Part shown: positions 33,901 through 47,380 of the stretch, in pieces
Layout of the letters: the number at the start of each line of letters is the position of its first letter
How positions within the stretch are numbered: position 1 is the first letter of the stretch
Assembly (NCBI GenBank): GCA_029851415.1
Contig: CM056742.1
Span: forward strand, 91,750,748-91,814,747
Length of the DNA stretch: 64,000 nucleotides
Direction: 5' to 3'
Origin: Eretmocerus hayati
Taxonomy: Eukaryota; Arthropoda; Insecta; Hymenoptera; Aphelinidae
Program-made: the position numbers and the translations under genes
Notes under the pieces: model-generated
Databases searched by the model: none
Seen by the model: only the letters and a program-made list of their open reading frames with translations
What the model was told of the DNA's origin: nothing

Positions 33901-36900
33901 AGCTTCGAAGTACTCATGCACGGAGTGCGCATATTTCATATGAATGTTAGAGGAGACCATATTCTAACGTCTATTGATTCATTGGGTTGAAGTTCTGGCA
34001 GAGGATGAAAGTCAAATCGCATGCATCATCATTATTCCGTATTTCCGCCCTTGTGTTGTGTTAAGTCGTTTTCCACGTGAGAAGTGTCGTCATAATTCCA
34101 AACGCGTCATAATCATTCTGTCAATTCTTCTTGTGGCGTCATCAATTGTCTTCTACGTAAGGGGAGTCGTCATAATTCTGAACGCTTGTGGCATCATAAA
34201 TCGGTTTCTACGTAAAGAAGTGTCATCAGAATTCCCAACATTCTCGTGAATGTCGTATCTGTGACAGCTCAGTTATCCTCAGTGTACTTCGGTGTACTCA
34301 TGCACGAAGTAAGCATATTTCACATAAATGGTACAGGGAACCGTATTATAGCGACTAAGGATTGATAAGGTTGGAGTTCTGGCAGAGGATGAGAGTCATA
34401 TCCCAAGCATCATCATTATTCCGTATATCCGCCCTTGTGTCGTCTCAAGTCTTTTTCCACGTAAGCCGTGTCGTCATATATCCGAACGCCTCATCATCAT
34501 TCTGTCGATTCTCCTTGTGGCGTCATGAATAGTCTTCTACGTAAGCGGAGTCGTCATCATTCTCAACGTTTGTGGCATCATGAATCGGTTTCAACGTAAA
34601 GAAGTGTCATCATTATCTTCAACATCTTTGTGAATCTCGTATCTGTGACAGATGAGTCATCCTAAGTGTGCTTCGGTTCAGTTATGCACGAAGTGCGCAT
34701 ATCTCATATAGATGGTAGAGGGAACCGTATTTTTAACGACTATGGATTGATCAGGTTGGAGTTCTGGCAGGGGATGGAAGTCAAATCCCAAGCATCATCA
34801 ATATCACGTATATCCGCCCTTGTGTCATCTTAAGTCTTCCTTCACGTGAGAAGTGTCGTCATAATTCCAAACGCGTCATCATCGTTCTGTCAATTCTCCT
34901 TGTGGCGTCATGAATCGTCCTCTACGTAAGAGGAGTCGTCATAATTCTAAACGTTTGTGGCATCATGAATCGGTTGTTACGTAAAAAAGTGTCATTATAA
35001 TTCCCAACATCTTTGTGAATGTCGTACCTGTGACAGCTGAGTCATCCCAAGTGTGCTTCGGTGTACTCATGCATGAAGTGCGCATATCTCATATAAATGG
35101 TAGAGGAAACCGTAGTTTCAACGATTATGGATCAATTAGGTTGGAGTTCCGGCAGAGGATGGAAGTCAAATCCCGAGCATCATCATTATTCCATATATCC
35201 ACCCTGGTGTCGTCCCAAGTCCTCTTCCACGTGAGAAGTATCATCATGATTCCAAACGCGTCAACATCATTCTGCCGAGTCTCCTTGTGGCGTCATAAAT
35301 CGTCTTCTACGTAACAGGAGTCGTCAGCTTCGGAATACTCATGCACGGAGTGCGCATATTTCATATGAATGGTAGAGGAAACCATATTTTAACGTCTATG
35401 GATTCATTAGGTTGAAGTTCTGGCAGAGGATGGAAGTCAAATCCCAAGCATCATCATTATTCCGTATTTCCGCCCTTGTGTTGTGTTAAGTCGTCTTCCA
35501 CGTGAGAAGTGTCGTCATAATTCCAAACGCGTCATAATCATTCTGTCAATTCTTCTTGTGGCGTCATCAATTGTCTTCTACGAAAGGGGAGTCGTCATAA
35601 TTCTGAACGCTTGTGGCATCATAAATCGGTTTCTGAGTAAAGAAGTGTCATCAGAATTCCCAACATTCTCGTGAATGTCGTATCTGTGACAGCTAAGTTA
35701 TCCTGAGTGTACTTCGGTGTACTCATGCTCGAAGTAAGCATATCTCACATAAATGGTACAGGGAACCGTATTATAGCGACTAAGGATTGATAAGGTTGAA
35801 GTTCCGGCAGAGGATGGAAGTCAAATCCCAAACATCATCATGATTTCGTATATCCGCCCTGGTGTCGTCTCAGGTCGTCTTCCACGTGAGAAGTATCGTC
35901 ATGATTCCAATCGCGTCAACATCATTCTGTCAATCCTCTTTGTGGCGTCATAAATCGTCTTCTACGTAAGAGAAGTCGTCAGCTCCGAAGTACTCATTCA
36001 CGAAGTGCGCATATCTCATAATTTTTAACGAGTATGGATTGATCAGGTGGAGTTCTGGCAGGGGATGAAAGTCAAATCCCAAGCATCATCAATATCACGT
36101 ATATCCGCCCTTGTGTCATCTTAAGTCTTCCTTCACGTGAGAAGTGTCGTCATAATTCCAAACGCGTCATCATTGTTCTGTCAATTCTCCTTGTGGCGTC
36201 ATGAATCGTCCTCTACGTAAGAGGAGTCGTCATAATTCTAAACGTTTGTGGCATCATGAATCGGTTTCTACGTGAAAAAGTGTCATTATAATTCCCAACA
36301 TCTTTGTGAATGTCGTATCTGTGACAGCTAAGTTATCCTAAGTGTACTTCGGTGTACTCATGCACGAAAAGAGCATATCTCACATAAATGGTAGAGGGAA
36401 CCGTATTATAGCGACTAAGGATTGATAAGGTTGAAGTTCCGGCAGAGGATGGGAGTCAAATCCCAAACATCATCATGATTTTGTATATCCGCCCTGGTGT
36501 CGTCTCAGGTCGTCTTCCACGTGAGAAGTATCGTCATGATTCCAATCGCGTCAACATCATTCTGTCAATCCTCCTTGTGGCGTCATCAATTGTCTTCTAC
36601 GTAAGGGGAGTCGTCATAATTCTGAACGCTTGTGGCATCATAAATCGGTTTCTACGTGAAGAAATGTCATCAGAATTCCCAACATTCTCGTGAATGTCGT
36701 ATCTGTGACAGCTAAGTTATCCTGAGTGTACTTCGGTGTACTCATGCACGAAGTAAGCATATCTCACATAAATGGTACAGGGAACCGTATTATAGCGACT
36801 AAGGATTGATAAGGTTGAAGTTCCGGCAGAGGATGGAAGTCAAATCCCAAACATCATCATGATTTCGTATATCCGCCCTGGTCTCGTCTCAGGTCGTCTT

Positions 36901-37200
36901 CCACGTGAGAAGTATCGTCATGATTCCAATCGCGTCAACATCATTCTGTTAATCCTCCTTGTGGCGTCATAAATCGCCTTCTACGTAAGAGAAGTCGTCA
37001 TAATTCTGAACGCTTGTGGCATCATAAATCGGTTTCAACGTAAAGAAGTGTCATCAGAATTCCCAACATTCTCGTGAATGTCATATCTGTAACAGCTAAG
37101 TTATCCTAAGTGTGCTCCGGTGTACTCATGCACGAAGTGAGCATATCTCACATAAATGGTACAGGGAACCGTATTATAGCGACTAAGGATTGATAAGGTT
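31000..37200 (+). repeat. Satellite block, first copy of a 6199-bp duplication
   Basis: Landmarks at 31044, 31915, 32383, 32740, 33590 and 33974 recur exactly 6199 bp downstream. After about 34360 the offset becomes 6470 bp, because this copy lacks one 271-bp monomer that the downstream copy keeps. Confidence 0.8.
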
Positions 37201-40200
37201 GAAGTTCCGGCAGAGGATGGAAGTCAAATCCCAAACATCATCATGATTTCGTATATCCGCCCTGTCGTCGTCTCAGGTCGTCTTCCACGTGAGAAGTATC
37301 GTCATGATTCCAATCGCGTCAACATCATCCTGTCAATCCTCCTTGTGGCGTCATCAATTGTCTTCTACGTAAGGGGAGTCAACATAATTCTGAACGCTTG
37401 TGGCATCATAAATCGGTTTCTACGTAAAGAAGTGTCATCAGAATTCCCAACATTCTCGTGAATGTCGTATCTGTGACAGCTAAGTTATCCTAAGTGTACT
37501 TCGGTGTACTCATGCACGAAGTAAGCATATTTCACATAAATGGTACAGGGAACCGTATTATAGCGACTAAGGATTGATAAGGTTGAAGTTCCGGCAGAGG
37601 ATGGAAGTCAAATCCCAAACATCATCATGATTCCGTATATCCGCCCTGGTGTCGTCTCAGGTCGTCTTCCACGTGAGAAGTATCGTCATGATTCCAATCG
37701 CGTCAACATCATTCTGTCAATCCTCCTTGTGGCGTCATAAATCGTCTCCTACGTAAGAGAAGTCTCCAGCTCCGAAGTACTCATTCACGAAGTGCGCATA
37801 TCTCATATACATGGTAGAGGGAACCGTATTTTTAACGACTATGGATTGATCAGGTTGGAGTTCTGGCAGGGGATGAAAGTCAAATCCCAAGCATCATCAA
37901 TATCACGTATATCCGCCCTTGTGTCATCTTAAGTCTTCCTTCACGTGAGAAGTGTCGTCATAATTCCAAACGCGTCATCATCGTTCTGTCAATTCTCCTT
38001 GTGGCGTCATGAATCGTCCTCTACGTAAGAGGAGTCGTCATAATTCTAAACGTTTGTGGCATCATGAATCGGTTTCTACGTGAAAAAGTGTCATTATAAT
38101 TCCCAACATCTTTGTGAATGTCGTACCTGTGACAGCTGAGTCATCCCAAGTGTGCTTCGGTGTACTAATGCATGAAGTGCGCATATCTCATATAAGTGGT
38201 AGAGGAAACCGTAGTTTCAACGATTATGGGTCGATAAGGTTGGAGTTCCGGCAGAGGATGGAAGTCAAATCCCAAGCATCATCATTATTCCATATATCCA
38301 CCCTGGTGTTGTCTCAAGTCCTCTTCCACGTGAGAAGTATCATCATGATTCCGAACGCGTCAACATCATTCTGTCGATTCTCCTTGTGGCGTCATGAATC
38401 GTCTTCTACGTAACAGGAGTCGTCAGCTTCGAAGTACTCATGCACGGAGTGCGCATATTTCATATGAATGGTAGAGGAAACCATATTTTAACGTCTATGG
38501 ATTCATTGGGTTGAAGTTCTGGCAGAGGATGAAAGTCGAATCCCAAGCATCATCATTATTCCGTATTTCCGCCCTTGTGTTGTGTTAAGTCATCTCCCAC
38601 GTGAGAAGTGTCGTCATAATTCCAAACGCGTCAACATCATTCTGTCAATTCTTCTTGTGGCGTCATCGATTGTCTTCTACGTAAGTGGAGTCGTCATGAT
38701 TCTGAACGCTTGTGGCATCATAAATCGGTTTCTACGTGAAGAAGTGTCATCAGAATTCCCAACATTCTCGTGAATGTCATATCTGTGACAGCTAAGTTAT
38801 CCTAAGTGTGCTCCGGTGTACTCATGCACGAAGTGAGCATATCTCACATGAATGGTACAGGGAACCGTATTATAGCGACTAAGGATTGATAAGGTTGAAG
38901 TTCCGGCAGGGGATGGAAGTCAAATCCCAAACATCATCATGATTTCGTATATCCGCCCTGGTGTCGTCTCAGGTCGTCTTCCACGTGAGAAGTATCGTCA
39001 TGATTCCAATCGCGTCAACATCATTCTGTCAATCCTCCTTGTGGCGTCATCAATTGTCTTCTACGTAAGGGGAGTCGTCATAATTCTGAACGCTTGTGGC
39101 ATCATAAATCGGTTTCTACGTAAAGAAGTGTCATCAGAATCCCCAACATTCTCGTGAATGTCGTATCTGTGACAGCTAAGTTATCCTAAGTGTACTTCGG
39201 TGTACTCATGCACGAAGTAAGCATATTTCACATAAATGGTACAGGGAACCGTATTATAGCGACTAAGAATTGATAAGGTTGAAGTTCCGGCAGAGGATGG
39301 AAGTGAAATCCCAAACATCATCATGATTCCGTATATCCGCCCTGGTGTCGTCTCAGGTCGTCTTCCACGTGAGAAGTATCGTCATGATTCCAATCGCGTC
39401 AACATCATTCTGTCAATCTCCTTGTGGCGTCATAAATCGTCTTCTACGTAAGAGAAGTCGTCAGCTCCGAAGTACTCATTCACGAAGTGCGCATATCTCA
39501 TAATTTTTAACGAGTATGGATTGATCAGGTTGGAGTTCTGGCAGGGGATGAAAGTCAAATCCCAAGCATCATCAATATCACGTATATCCGCCCTTGTGTC
39601 ATCTTAAGTCTTCCTTCACGTGAGAAGTGTCGTCATAATTCCAAACGCGTCATCATTGTTCTGTCAATTCTCCTTGTGGCGTCATGAATCGTCCTCTACG
39701 TAAGAGGAGTCGTCATAATTCTAAACGTTTGTGGCATCATGAATCGGTTTCTACGTGAAAAAGTGTCATTATAATTCCCAACATCTTTGTGAATGTCGTA
39801 CCTGTGACAGCTGAGTCATCCCAAGTGTGCTTCGGTGTACTCATGCATGAAGTGCGCATATCTCATATAAATGGTAGAGGAAACCGTAGTTTCAACGATT
39901 ATGGGTCGATTAGGTTGGAGTTCCGGCAGAGGATGGAAGTCAAATCCCAAGCATCATCATTATTCCATATATCCACCCTGGTGTCGTCTCAAGTCCTCTT
40001 CCACGTGAGAAGTATCATCATGATTCCAAACGCGTCAACATCATTCTGTCGATTCTCCTTGTGGCGTCATAAATCGTCTTCTACGTAACAGGAGTCGTCA
40101 GCTTCGAAGTACTCATGCACGGAGTGCGCATATTTCATATGAATGTTAGAGGAGACCATATTCTAACGTCTATTGATTCATTGGGTTGAAGTTCTGGCAG

Positions 40201-43200
40201 AGGATGAAAGTCAAATCGCATGCATCATCATTATTCCGTATTTCCGCCCTTGTGTTGTGTTAAGTCGTTTTCCACGTGAGAAGTGTCGTCATAATTCCAA
40301 ACGCGTCATAATCATTCTGTCAATTCTTCTTGTGGCGTCATCAATTGTCTTCTACGTAAGGGGAGTCGTCATAATTCTGAACGCTTGTGGCATCATAAAT
40401 CGTTTTCTACGTAAAGAAGTGTCATCAGAATTCCCAACATTCTCGTGAATGTCGTATCTGTGACAGCTCAGTTATCCTCAGTGTACTTCGGTGTACTCAT
40501 GCACGAAGTAAGCATATTTCACATAAATGGTACAGGGAACCGTATTATAGCGACTAAGGATTGATAAGGTTGAAGTTCCGGCAAAGGATGGAAGTCAAAT
40601 CCCAAACATCATCATGATTTCGTATATCCGCCCTGGTGTCGTCTCAGGTCGTCTTCCACGTGAGAAGTATCGTCATGATTCCAATCGCGTCAACATCATT
40701 CTGTCAATCCTCCTTGTGGCGTCATAAATCGTCTTTTACGTAAGAGAAGTCGTCAGCTCCGAAATACTCATTCACGAAGTGCGCATATCTCATATAACTG
40801 GTAGAGGAAACGGTATTTCAACGACTATGGATTGATTAGGTTGGAGTTCTGGCAGAGGATGAAAGTCATATCCCAAGCATCATCATTATTCCGTATATCC
40901 GCCCTTGTGTCGTCTCAAGTCTTTTTCCACGTAAGCCGTGTCGTCATATATCCGAACGCCTCATCATCATTCTGTCGATTCTCCTTGTGGCGTCATGAAT
41001 AGTCTTCTACGTAAGAGGAGTCGTCATCATTCTCAACGTTTGTGGCATCATGAATCGGTTTCTACGTAAAGAAGTGTCATCATTATCTTCAACATCTTTG
41101 TGAATCTCGTATCTGTGACAGATGAGTCATCCTAAGTGTGCTTCGGTGTAGTTATGCACGAAGTGCGCATATCTCATATAGATGGTAGAGGGAACCGTAT
41201 TTTTAACGACTATGGATTGATCAGGTTGGAGTTCTGGCAGGGGATGGAAGTCAAATCCCAAGCATCATCAATATCACGTATATCTGCCCTTGTGTCATCT
41301 TAAGTCTTCCTTCACGTGAGAAGTGTCGTCATAATTCCAAACGCGTCATCATCGTTCTGTCAATTCTCCTTGTGGCGTCATGAATCGTCCTCTACGTAAG
41401 AGGAGTCGTCATAATTCTAAACGTTTGTGGCATCATGAATCGGTTTCTACGTGAAAAAGTGTCATTATAATTCCCAACATCTTTGTGAATGTCGTACCTG
41501 TGACAGCTGAGTCATCCCAAGTGTGCTTCGGTGTACTGATGCATGAAGTGCGCATATCTCATATAAATGGTAGAGGAAACCGTAGTTTCAACGATTATGG
41601 GTCGATTAGGTTGGAGTTCCGGCAGAGGATGGAAGTCAAATCCCAAGCATCATCATTATTCCATATATCCACCCTGGTGTCGTCTCAAGTCCTCTTCCAC
41701 GTGAGAAGTATCATCATGATTCCAAACGCGTCAACATCATTCTGCCGAGTCTCCTTGTGGCGTCATAAATCGTCTTCTACGTAACAGGAGTCGTCAGCTT
41801 CGGAATACTCATGCACGGAGTGCGCATATTTCATATGAATGGTAGAGGAAACCATATTTTAACGTCTATGGATTCATTAGGTTGAAGTTCTGGCAGAGGA
41901 TGGAAGTCAAATCCCAAGCATCATCATTATTCCGTATTTCCGCCCTTGTGTTGTGTTAAGTCGTCTTCCACGTGAGAAGTGTCGTCATAATTCCAAACGC
42001 GTCATAATCATTCTGTCAATTCTTCTTGTGGCGTCATCAATTGTCTTCTACGAAAGGGGAGTCGTCATAATTCTGAACGCTTGTGGCATCATAAATCGGT
42101 TTCTGAGTAAAGAAGTGTCATCAGAATTCCCAACATTCTCGTGAATGTCGTATCTGTGACAGCTAAGTTATCCTGAGTGTACTTCGGTGTACTCATGCAC
42201 GAAGTAAGCATATCTCACATAAATGGTACAGGGAACCGTATTATAGCGACTAAGGATTGATAAGTTTGAAGTTCCGGCAGAGAATGGAAGTCAAATCCCA
42301 AACATCATCATGATTTCGTATATCCGCCCTGGTGTCGTCTCAGGTCGTCTTCCACGTGAGAAGTATCGTCATGATTCCAATCGCGTCAACATCATTCTGT
42401 CAATCCTCCTTGTGGCGTCATAAATCGTCTTCTACGTAAGAGAAGTCGTCAGCTCCGAAGTACTCATTCACGAAGTGCGCATATCTCATAATTTTTAACG
42501 AGAATGGATTGATCAGGTGGAGTTCTGGCAGGGGATGAAAGTCAAATCCCAAGCATCATCAATATCACGTATATCCGCCCTTGTGTCATCTTAAGTCTTC
42601 CTTCACGTGAGAAGTGTCGTCATAATTCCAAACGCGTCATCATTGTTCTGTCAATTCTCCTTGTGGCGTCATGAATCGTCCTCTACGTAAGAGGAGTCGT
42701 CATAATTCTAAACGTTTGTGGCATCATGAATCGGTTTCTACGTGAAAAAGTGTCATTATAATTCCCAACATCTTTGTGAATGTCGTACCTGTGACAGCTG
42801 AGTCATCCCAAGTGTGCTTCGGTGTACTGATGCATGAAGTGCGCATATCTCATATAAATGGTAGAGGAAACCGTAGTTTCAACGATTATGGGTCGATTAG
42901 GTTGGAGTTCCGGCAGAGGATGGAAGTCAAATCCCAAGCATCATCATTATTCCATATATCCACCCTGGTGTCGTCTCAAGTCCTCTTCCACGTGAGAAGT
43001 ATCATCATGATTCCAAACGCGTCAACATCATTCTGTCGATTCTCCTTGTGGCGTCATAAATCGTCTTCTACGTAACAGGAGTCGTCAGCTTCGAAGTACT
43101 CATGCACGGAGTGCGCATATTTCATATGAATGTTAGAGGAGACCATATTCTAACGTCTATTGATTCATTGGGTTGAAGTTCTGGCAGAGGATGAAAGTCA

Positions 43201-43400
43201 AATCGCATGCATCATCATTATTCCGTATTTCCGCCCTTGTGTTGTGTTAAGTCGTTTTCCACGTGAGAAGTGTCGTCATAATTCCAAACGCGTCATAATC
43301 ATTCTGTCAATTCTTCTTGTGGCGTCATCAATTGTCTTCTACGTAAGTGGAGTCGTCATGATTCTGAACGCTTGTGGCATCATAAATCGGTTTCTACGTG
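37200..43400 (+). repeat. Satellite block, second copy of the 6199-bp duplication
   Basis: This is the partner of 31000-37200. It contains the extra 271-bp monomer at about 40560-40840. Parts of it (38939, 39789, 40173, 41485, 41953) recur again 4662 bp downstream (43601, 44451, 44835, 46147, 46615). Confidence 0.8.
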
Positions 43401-46400
43401 AAGAAGTGTCATCAGAATTCCCAACATTCTCGTGAATGTCATATCTGTGACAGCTAAGTTATCCTAAGTGTGCTCCGGTGTACTCATGCACGAAGTGAGC
43501 ATATCTCACATGAATGGTACAGGGAACCGTATTATAGCGACTAAGGATTGATAAGGTTGAAGTTCCGGCAGGGGATGGAAGTCAAATCCCAAACATCATC
43601 ATGATTTCGTATATCCGCCCTGGTGTCGTCTCAGGTCGTCTTCCACGTGAGAAGTATCGTCATGATTCCAATCGCGTCAACATCATTCTGTCAATCCTCC
43701 TTGTGGCGTCATCAATTGTCTTCTACGTAAGGGGAGTCGTCATAATTCTGAACGCTTGTGGCATCATAAATCGGTTTCTACGTAAAGGAGTGTCATCAGA
43801 ATCCCCAACATTCTCGTGAATGTCGTATCTGTGACAGCTATGTTATCCTAAGTGTACTTCGGTGTACTCATGCACGAAGTAAGCATATTCCACATAAATG
43901 GTACAGGGAACCGTATTATAGCGACTAAGAATTGATAAGGTTGAAGTTCCGGCAGAGGATGGAAGTCAAATCCCAAACATCATCATGATTCCGTATATCC
44001 GCCCTGGTGTCGTCTCAGGTCGTCTTCCACGTGAGAAGTATCGTCATGATTCCAATCGCGTCAACATCATTCTGTCAATCTCCTCGTGGCGTCATAAATC
44101 GTCTTCTACGTAAGAGAAGTCGTCAGCTCCGAAGTACTCATTCACGAAGTGCGCATATCACGTAATTTTTAACGAGTATGGATTGATCAGGTTGGAGTTC
44201 TGGCAGGGGATGAAAGTCAAATCCCAAGCATCATCAATATCACGTATATCCGCCCTTGTGTCATCTTAAGTCTTCCTTCACGTGAGAAGTGTCGTCATAA
44301 TTCCAAACGCGTCATCATTGTTCTGTCAATTCTCCTTGTGGCGTCATGAATCGTCCTCTACGTAAGAGGAGTCGTCATGATTCTAAACGTTTGTGGCATC
44401 ATGAATCGGTTTCTACGTGAAAAAGTGTCATTATAATTCCCAACATCTTTGTGAATGTCGTACCTGTGACAGCTGAGTCATCCCAAGTGTGCTTCGGTGT
44501 ACTCATGCATGAAGTGCGCATATCTCATATAAATGGTAGAGGAAACCGTAGTTTCAACGATTATGGGTCGATTAGGTTGGAGTTCCGGCAGAGGATGGAA
44601 GTCAAATCCCAAGCATCATCATTATTCCATATATCCACCCTGGTGTCGTCTCAAGTCCTCTTCCACGTGAGAAGTATCATCATGATTCCAAACGCGTCAA
44701 CATCATTCTGTCGATTCTCCTTGTGGCGTCATAAATCGTCTTCTACGTAACAGGAGTCGTCAGCTTCGAAGTACTCATGCACGGAGTGCGCATATTTCAT
44801 ATGAATGTTAGAGGAGACCATATTCTAACGTCTATTGATTCATTGGGTTGAAGTTCTGGCAGAGGATGAAAATCAAATCGCATGCATCATCATTATTCCG
44901 TATTTCCGCCCTTGTGTTGTGTTAAGTCGTTTTCCACGTGAGAAGTGTCGTCATAATTCCAAACGCGTCATAATCATTCTGTCAATTCTTCTTGTGGCGT
45001 CATCAATTGTCTTCTACGTAAGGGGAGTCGTCATAATTCTGAACGCTTGTGGCATCATAAATCGGTTTCTACGTAAAGAAGTGTCATCAGAATTCCCAAC
45101 ATTCTCGTGAATGTCGTATCTGTGACAGCTCAGTTATCCTCAGTGTACTTCGGTGTACTCATGCACGAAGTAAGCATATTTCACATGAATGGTACAGGGA
45201 ACCGTATTATAGCGACTAAGGATTGATAAGGTTGAAGTTCCGGCAGAGGATGGAAGTCAAATCCCAAACATCATCATGATTTCGAATATCCGCCTTGGTG
45301 TCGTCTCAGGTCGTCTTCCACGTGAGAAGTATCGTCATGATTCCAATCGCGTCAACATCATTCTGTCAATCCTCCTTGTGGCGTCATAAATCGTCTTTTA
45401 CGTAAGAGAAGTCGTCAGCTCCGAAATACTCATTCACGAAGTGCGCATATCTCATATAACTGGTAGAGGAAACGGTATTTCAACGACTATGGATTGATTA
45501 GGTTGGAGTTCTGGCAGAGGATGAAAGTCATATCCCAAGCATCATCATTATTCCGTATATCCGCCCTTGTGTCGTCTCAAGTCTTTTTCCACGTAAGCCG
45601 TGTCGTCATATATCCGAACGCCTCATCATCATTCTGTCGATTCTCCTTGTGGCGTCATGAATAGTCTTCTACGTAAGAGGAGTCGTCATCATTCTCAACG
45701 TTTGTGGCATCATGAATCGGTTTCTACGTAAAGAAGTGTCATCATTATCTTCAACATCTTTGTGAATCTCGTATCTGTGACAGATGAGTCATCCTAAGTG
45801 TGCTTCGGTGTAGTTATGCACGAAGTGCGCATATCTCATATAGATGGTAGAGGGAACCGTATTTTTAACGACTATGGATTGATCAGGTTGGAGTTCTGGC
45901 AGGGGTTGGAAGTCAAATCCCAAGCATCATCAATATCACGTATATCCGCCCTTGTGTCATCTTAAGTCTTCCTTCACGTGAGAAGTGTCGTCATAATTCC
46001 AAACGCGTCATCATCGTTCTGTCAATTCTCCTTGTGGCGTCATGAATCGTCCTCTACGTAAGAGGAGTCGTCATAATTCTAAACGTTTGTGGCATCATGA
46101 ATCGGTTGCTACGTAAAAAAGTGTCATTATAATTCCCAACATCTTTGTGGATGTCGTACCTGTGACAGCTGAGTCATCCCAAGTGTGCTTCGGTGTACTC
46201 ATGCATGAAGTGCGCATATCTCATATAAATGGTAGAGGAAACCGTAGTTTCAACGATTATGGATCAATTAGGTTGGAGTTCCGGCAGAGGATGGAAGTCA
46301 AATCCCAAGCATCATCATTATTCCATATATCCACCCTGGTGTCGTCCCAAGTCCTCTTCCACGTGAGAAGTATCATCATGATTCCAAACGCGTCAACATC

Positions 46401-47380
46401 ATTCTGCCGAGTCTCCTTGTGGCGTCATAAATCGTCTTCTACGTAACAGGAGTCGTCAGCTTCGGAATACTCATGCACGGAGTGCGCATATTTCATATGA
46501 ATGGTAGAGGAAACCATATTTTAACGTCTATGGATTCATTAGGTTGAAGTTCTGGCAGAGGATGGAAGTCCAATCCCAAGCATCATCATTATTCCGTATT
46601 TCCGCCCTTGTGTTGTGTTAAGTCGTCTTCCACGTGAGAAGTGTCGTCATAATTCCAAACGCGTCAACATCATTCTGTCAATCCTCCTTGTGGCGTCATC
46701 AATTGTCTTCTACGTAAGGGGAGTCGTCATAATTCTGAACGCTCGTGGCATCATAAATCGGTTTCTACGTAAAAAAGTGTCATCAGGATTCCCAACATTC
46801 TCGTGAATGTCGTATCTGTGACAGCTAAGTTATCCTAAGTGTGCTTCGGTGTACTCATGCACGAAGTGAGCATATCTCACATAAATGGTACAGGGAACCG
46901 TGATATAGCGACTAAGGATTGATAAGGTTGAAGTTCCGGCAGAGGATGGGAGTCAACTCCCAAACATCATCATGATTTCGTATATCCGCCCTGGTGTCGT
47001 CTCAGGTCGTCTTCCACGTGAGAAGTATCGTCATGATTCCAATCGCGTCAACATCATTCTGTCAATCCTCCTTGTGGCGTCATCAATTGTCTTCTACGTA
47101 AGGGGAGTCGTCATAATTCTGAACGCTCGTGGCATCATAAATCGGTTTCTACGTAAAAAAGTGTCATCAGGATTCCCAACATTCTCGTGAATGTCGTATC
47201 TGTGACAGCTAAGTTATCCTAAGTGTGCTTCGGTGTACTCATGCACGAAGTGAGCATATCTCACATAAATGGTACAGGGAACCGTGATATAGCGACTAAG
47301 GATTGATAAGGTTGAAGTTCCGGCAGAGGATGGGAGTCAACTCCCAAACATCATCATGATTTCGTATATCCGCCCTGGTG
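43100..47380 (+). repeat. Satellite block, 4662-bp-offset copy, ending in twin 384-bp monomers
   Basis: This block repeats 38939-42144 with an offset of 4662 bp. It ends with two adjacent 384-bp monomers (about 46600-46990 and 46990-47380) that share private variants such as CCGTGATATAGC and GAACGCTCGTGGC, so they are a very recent single-monomer duplication. Confidence 0.75.
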
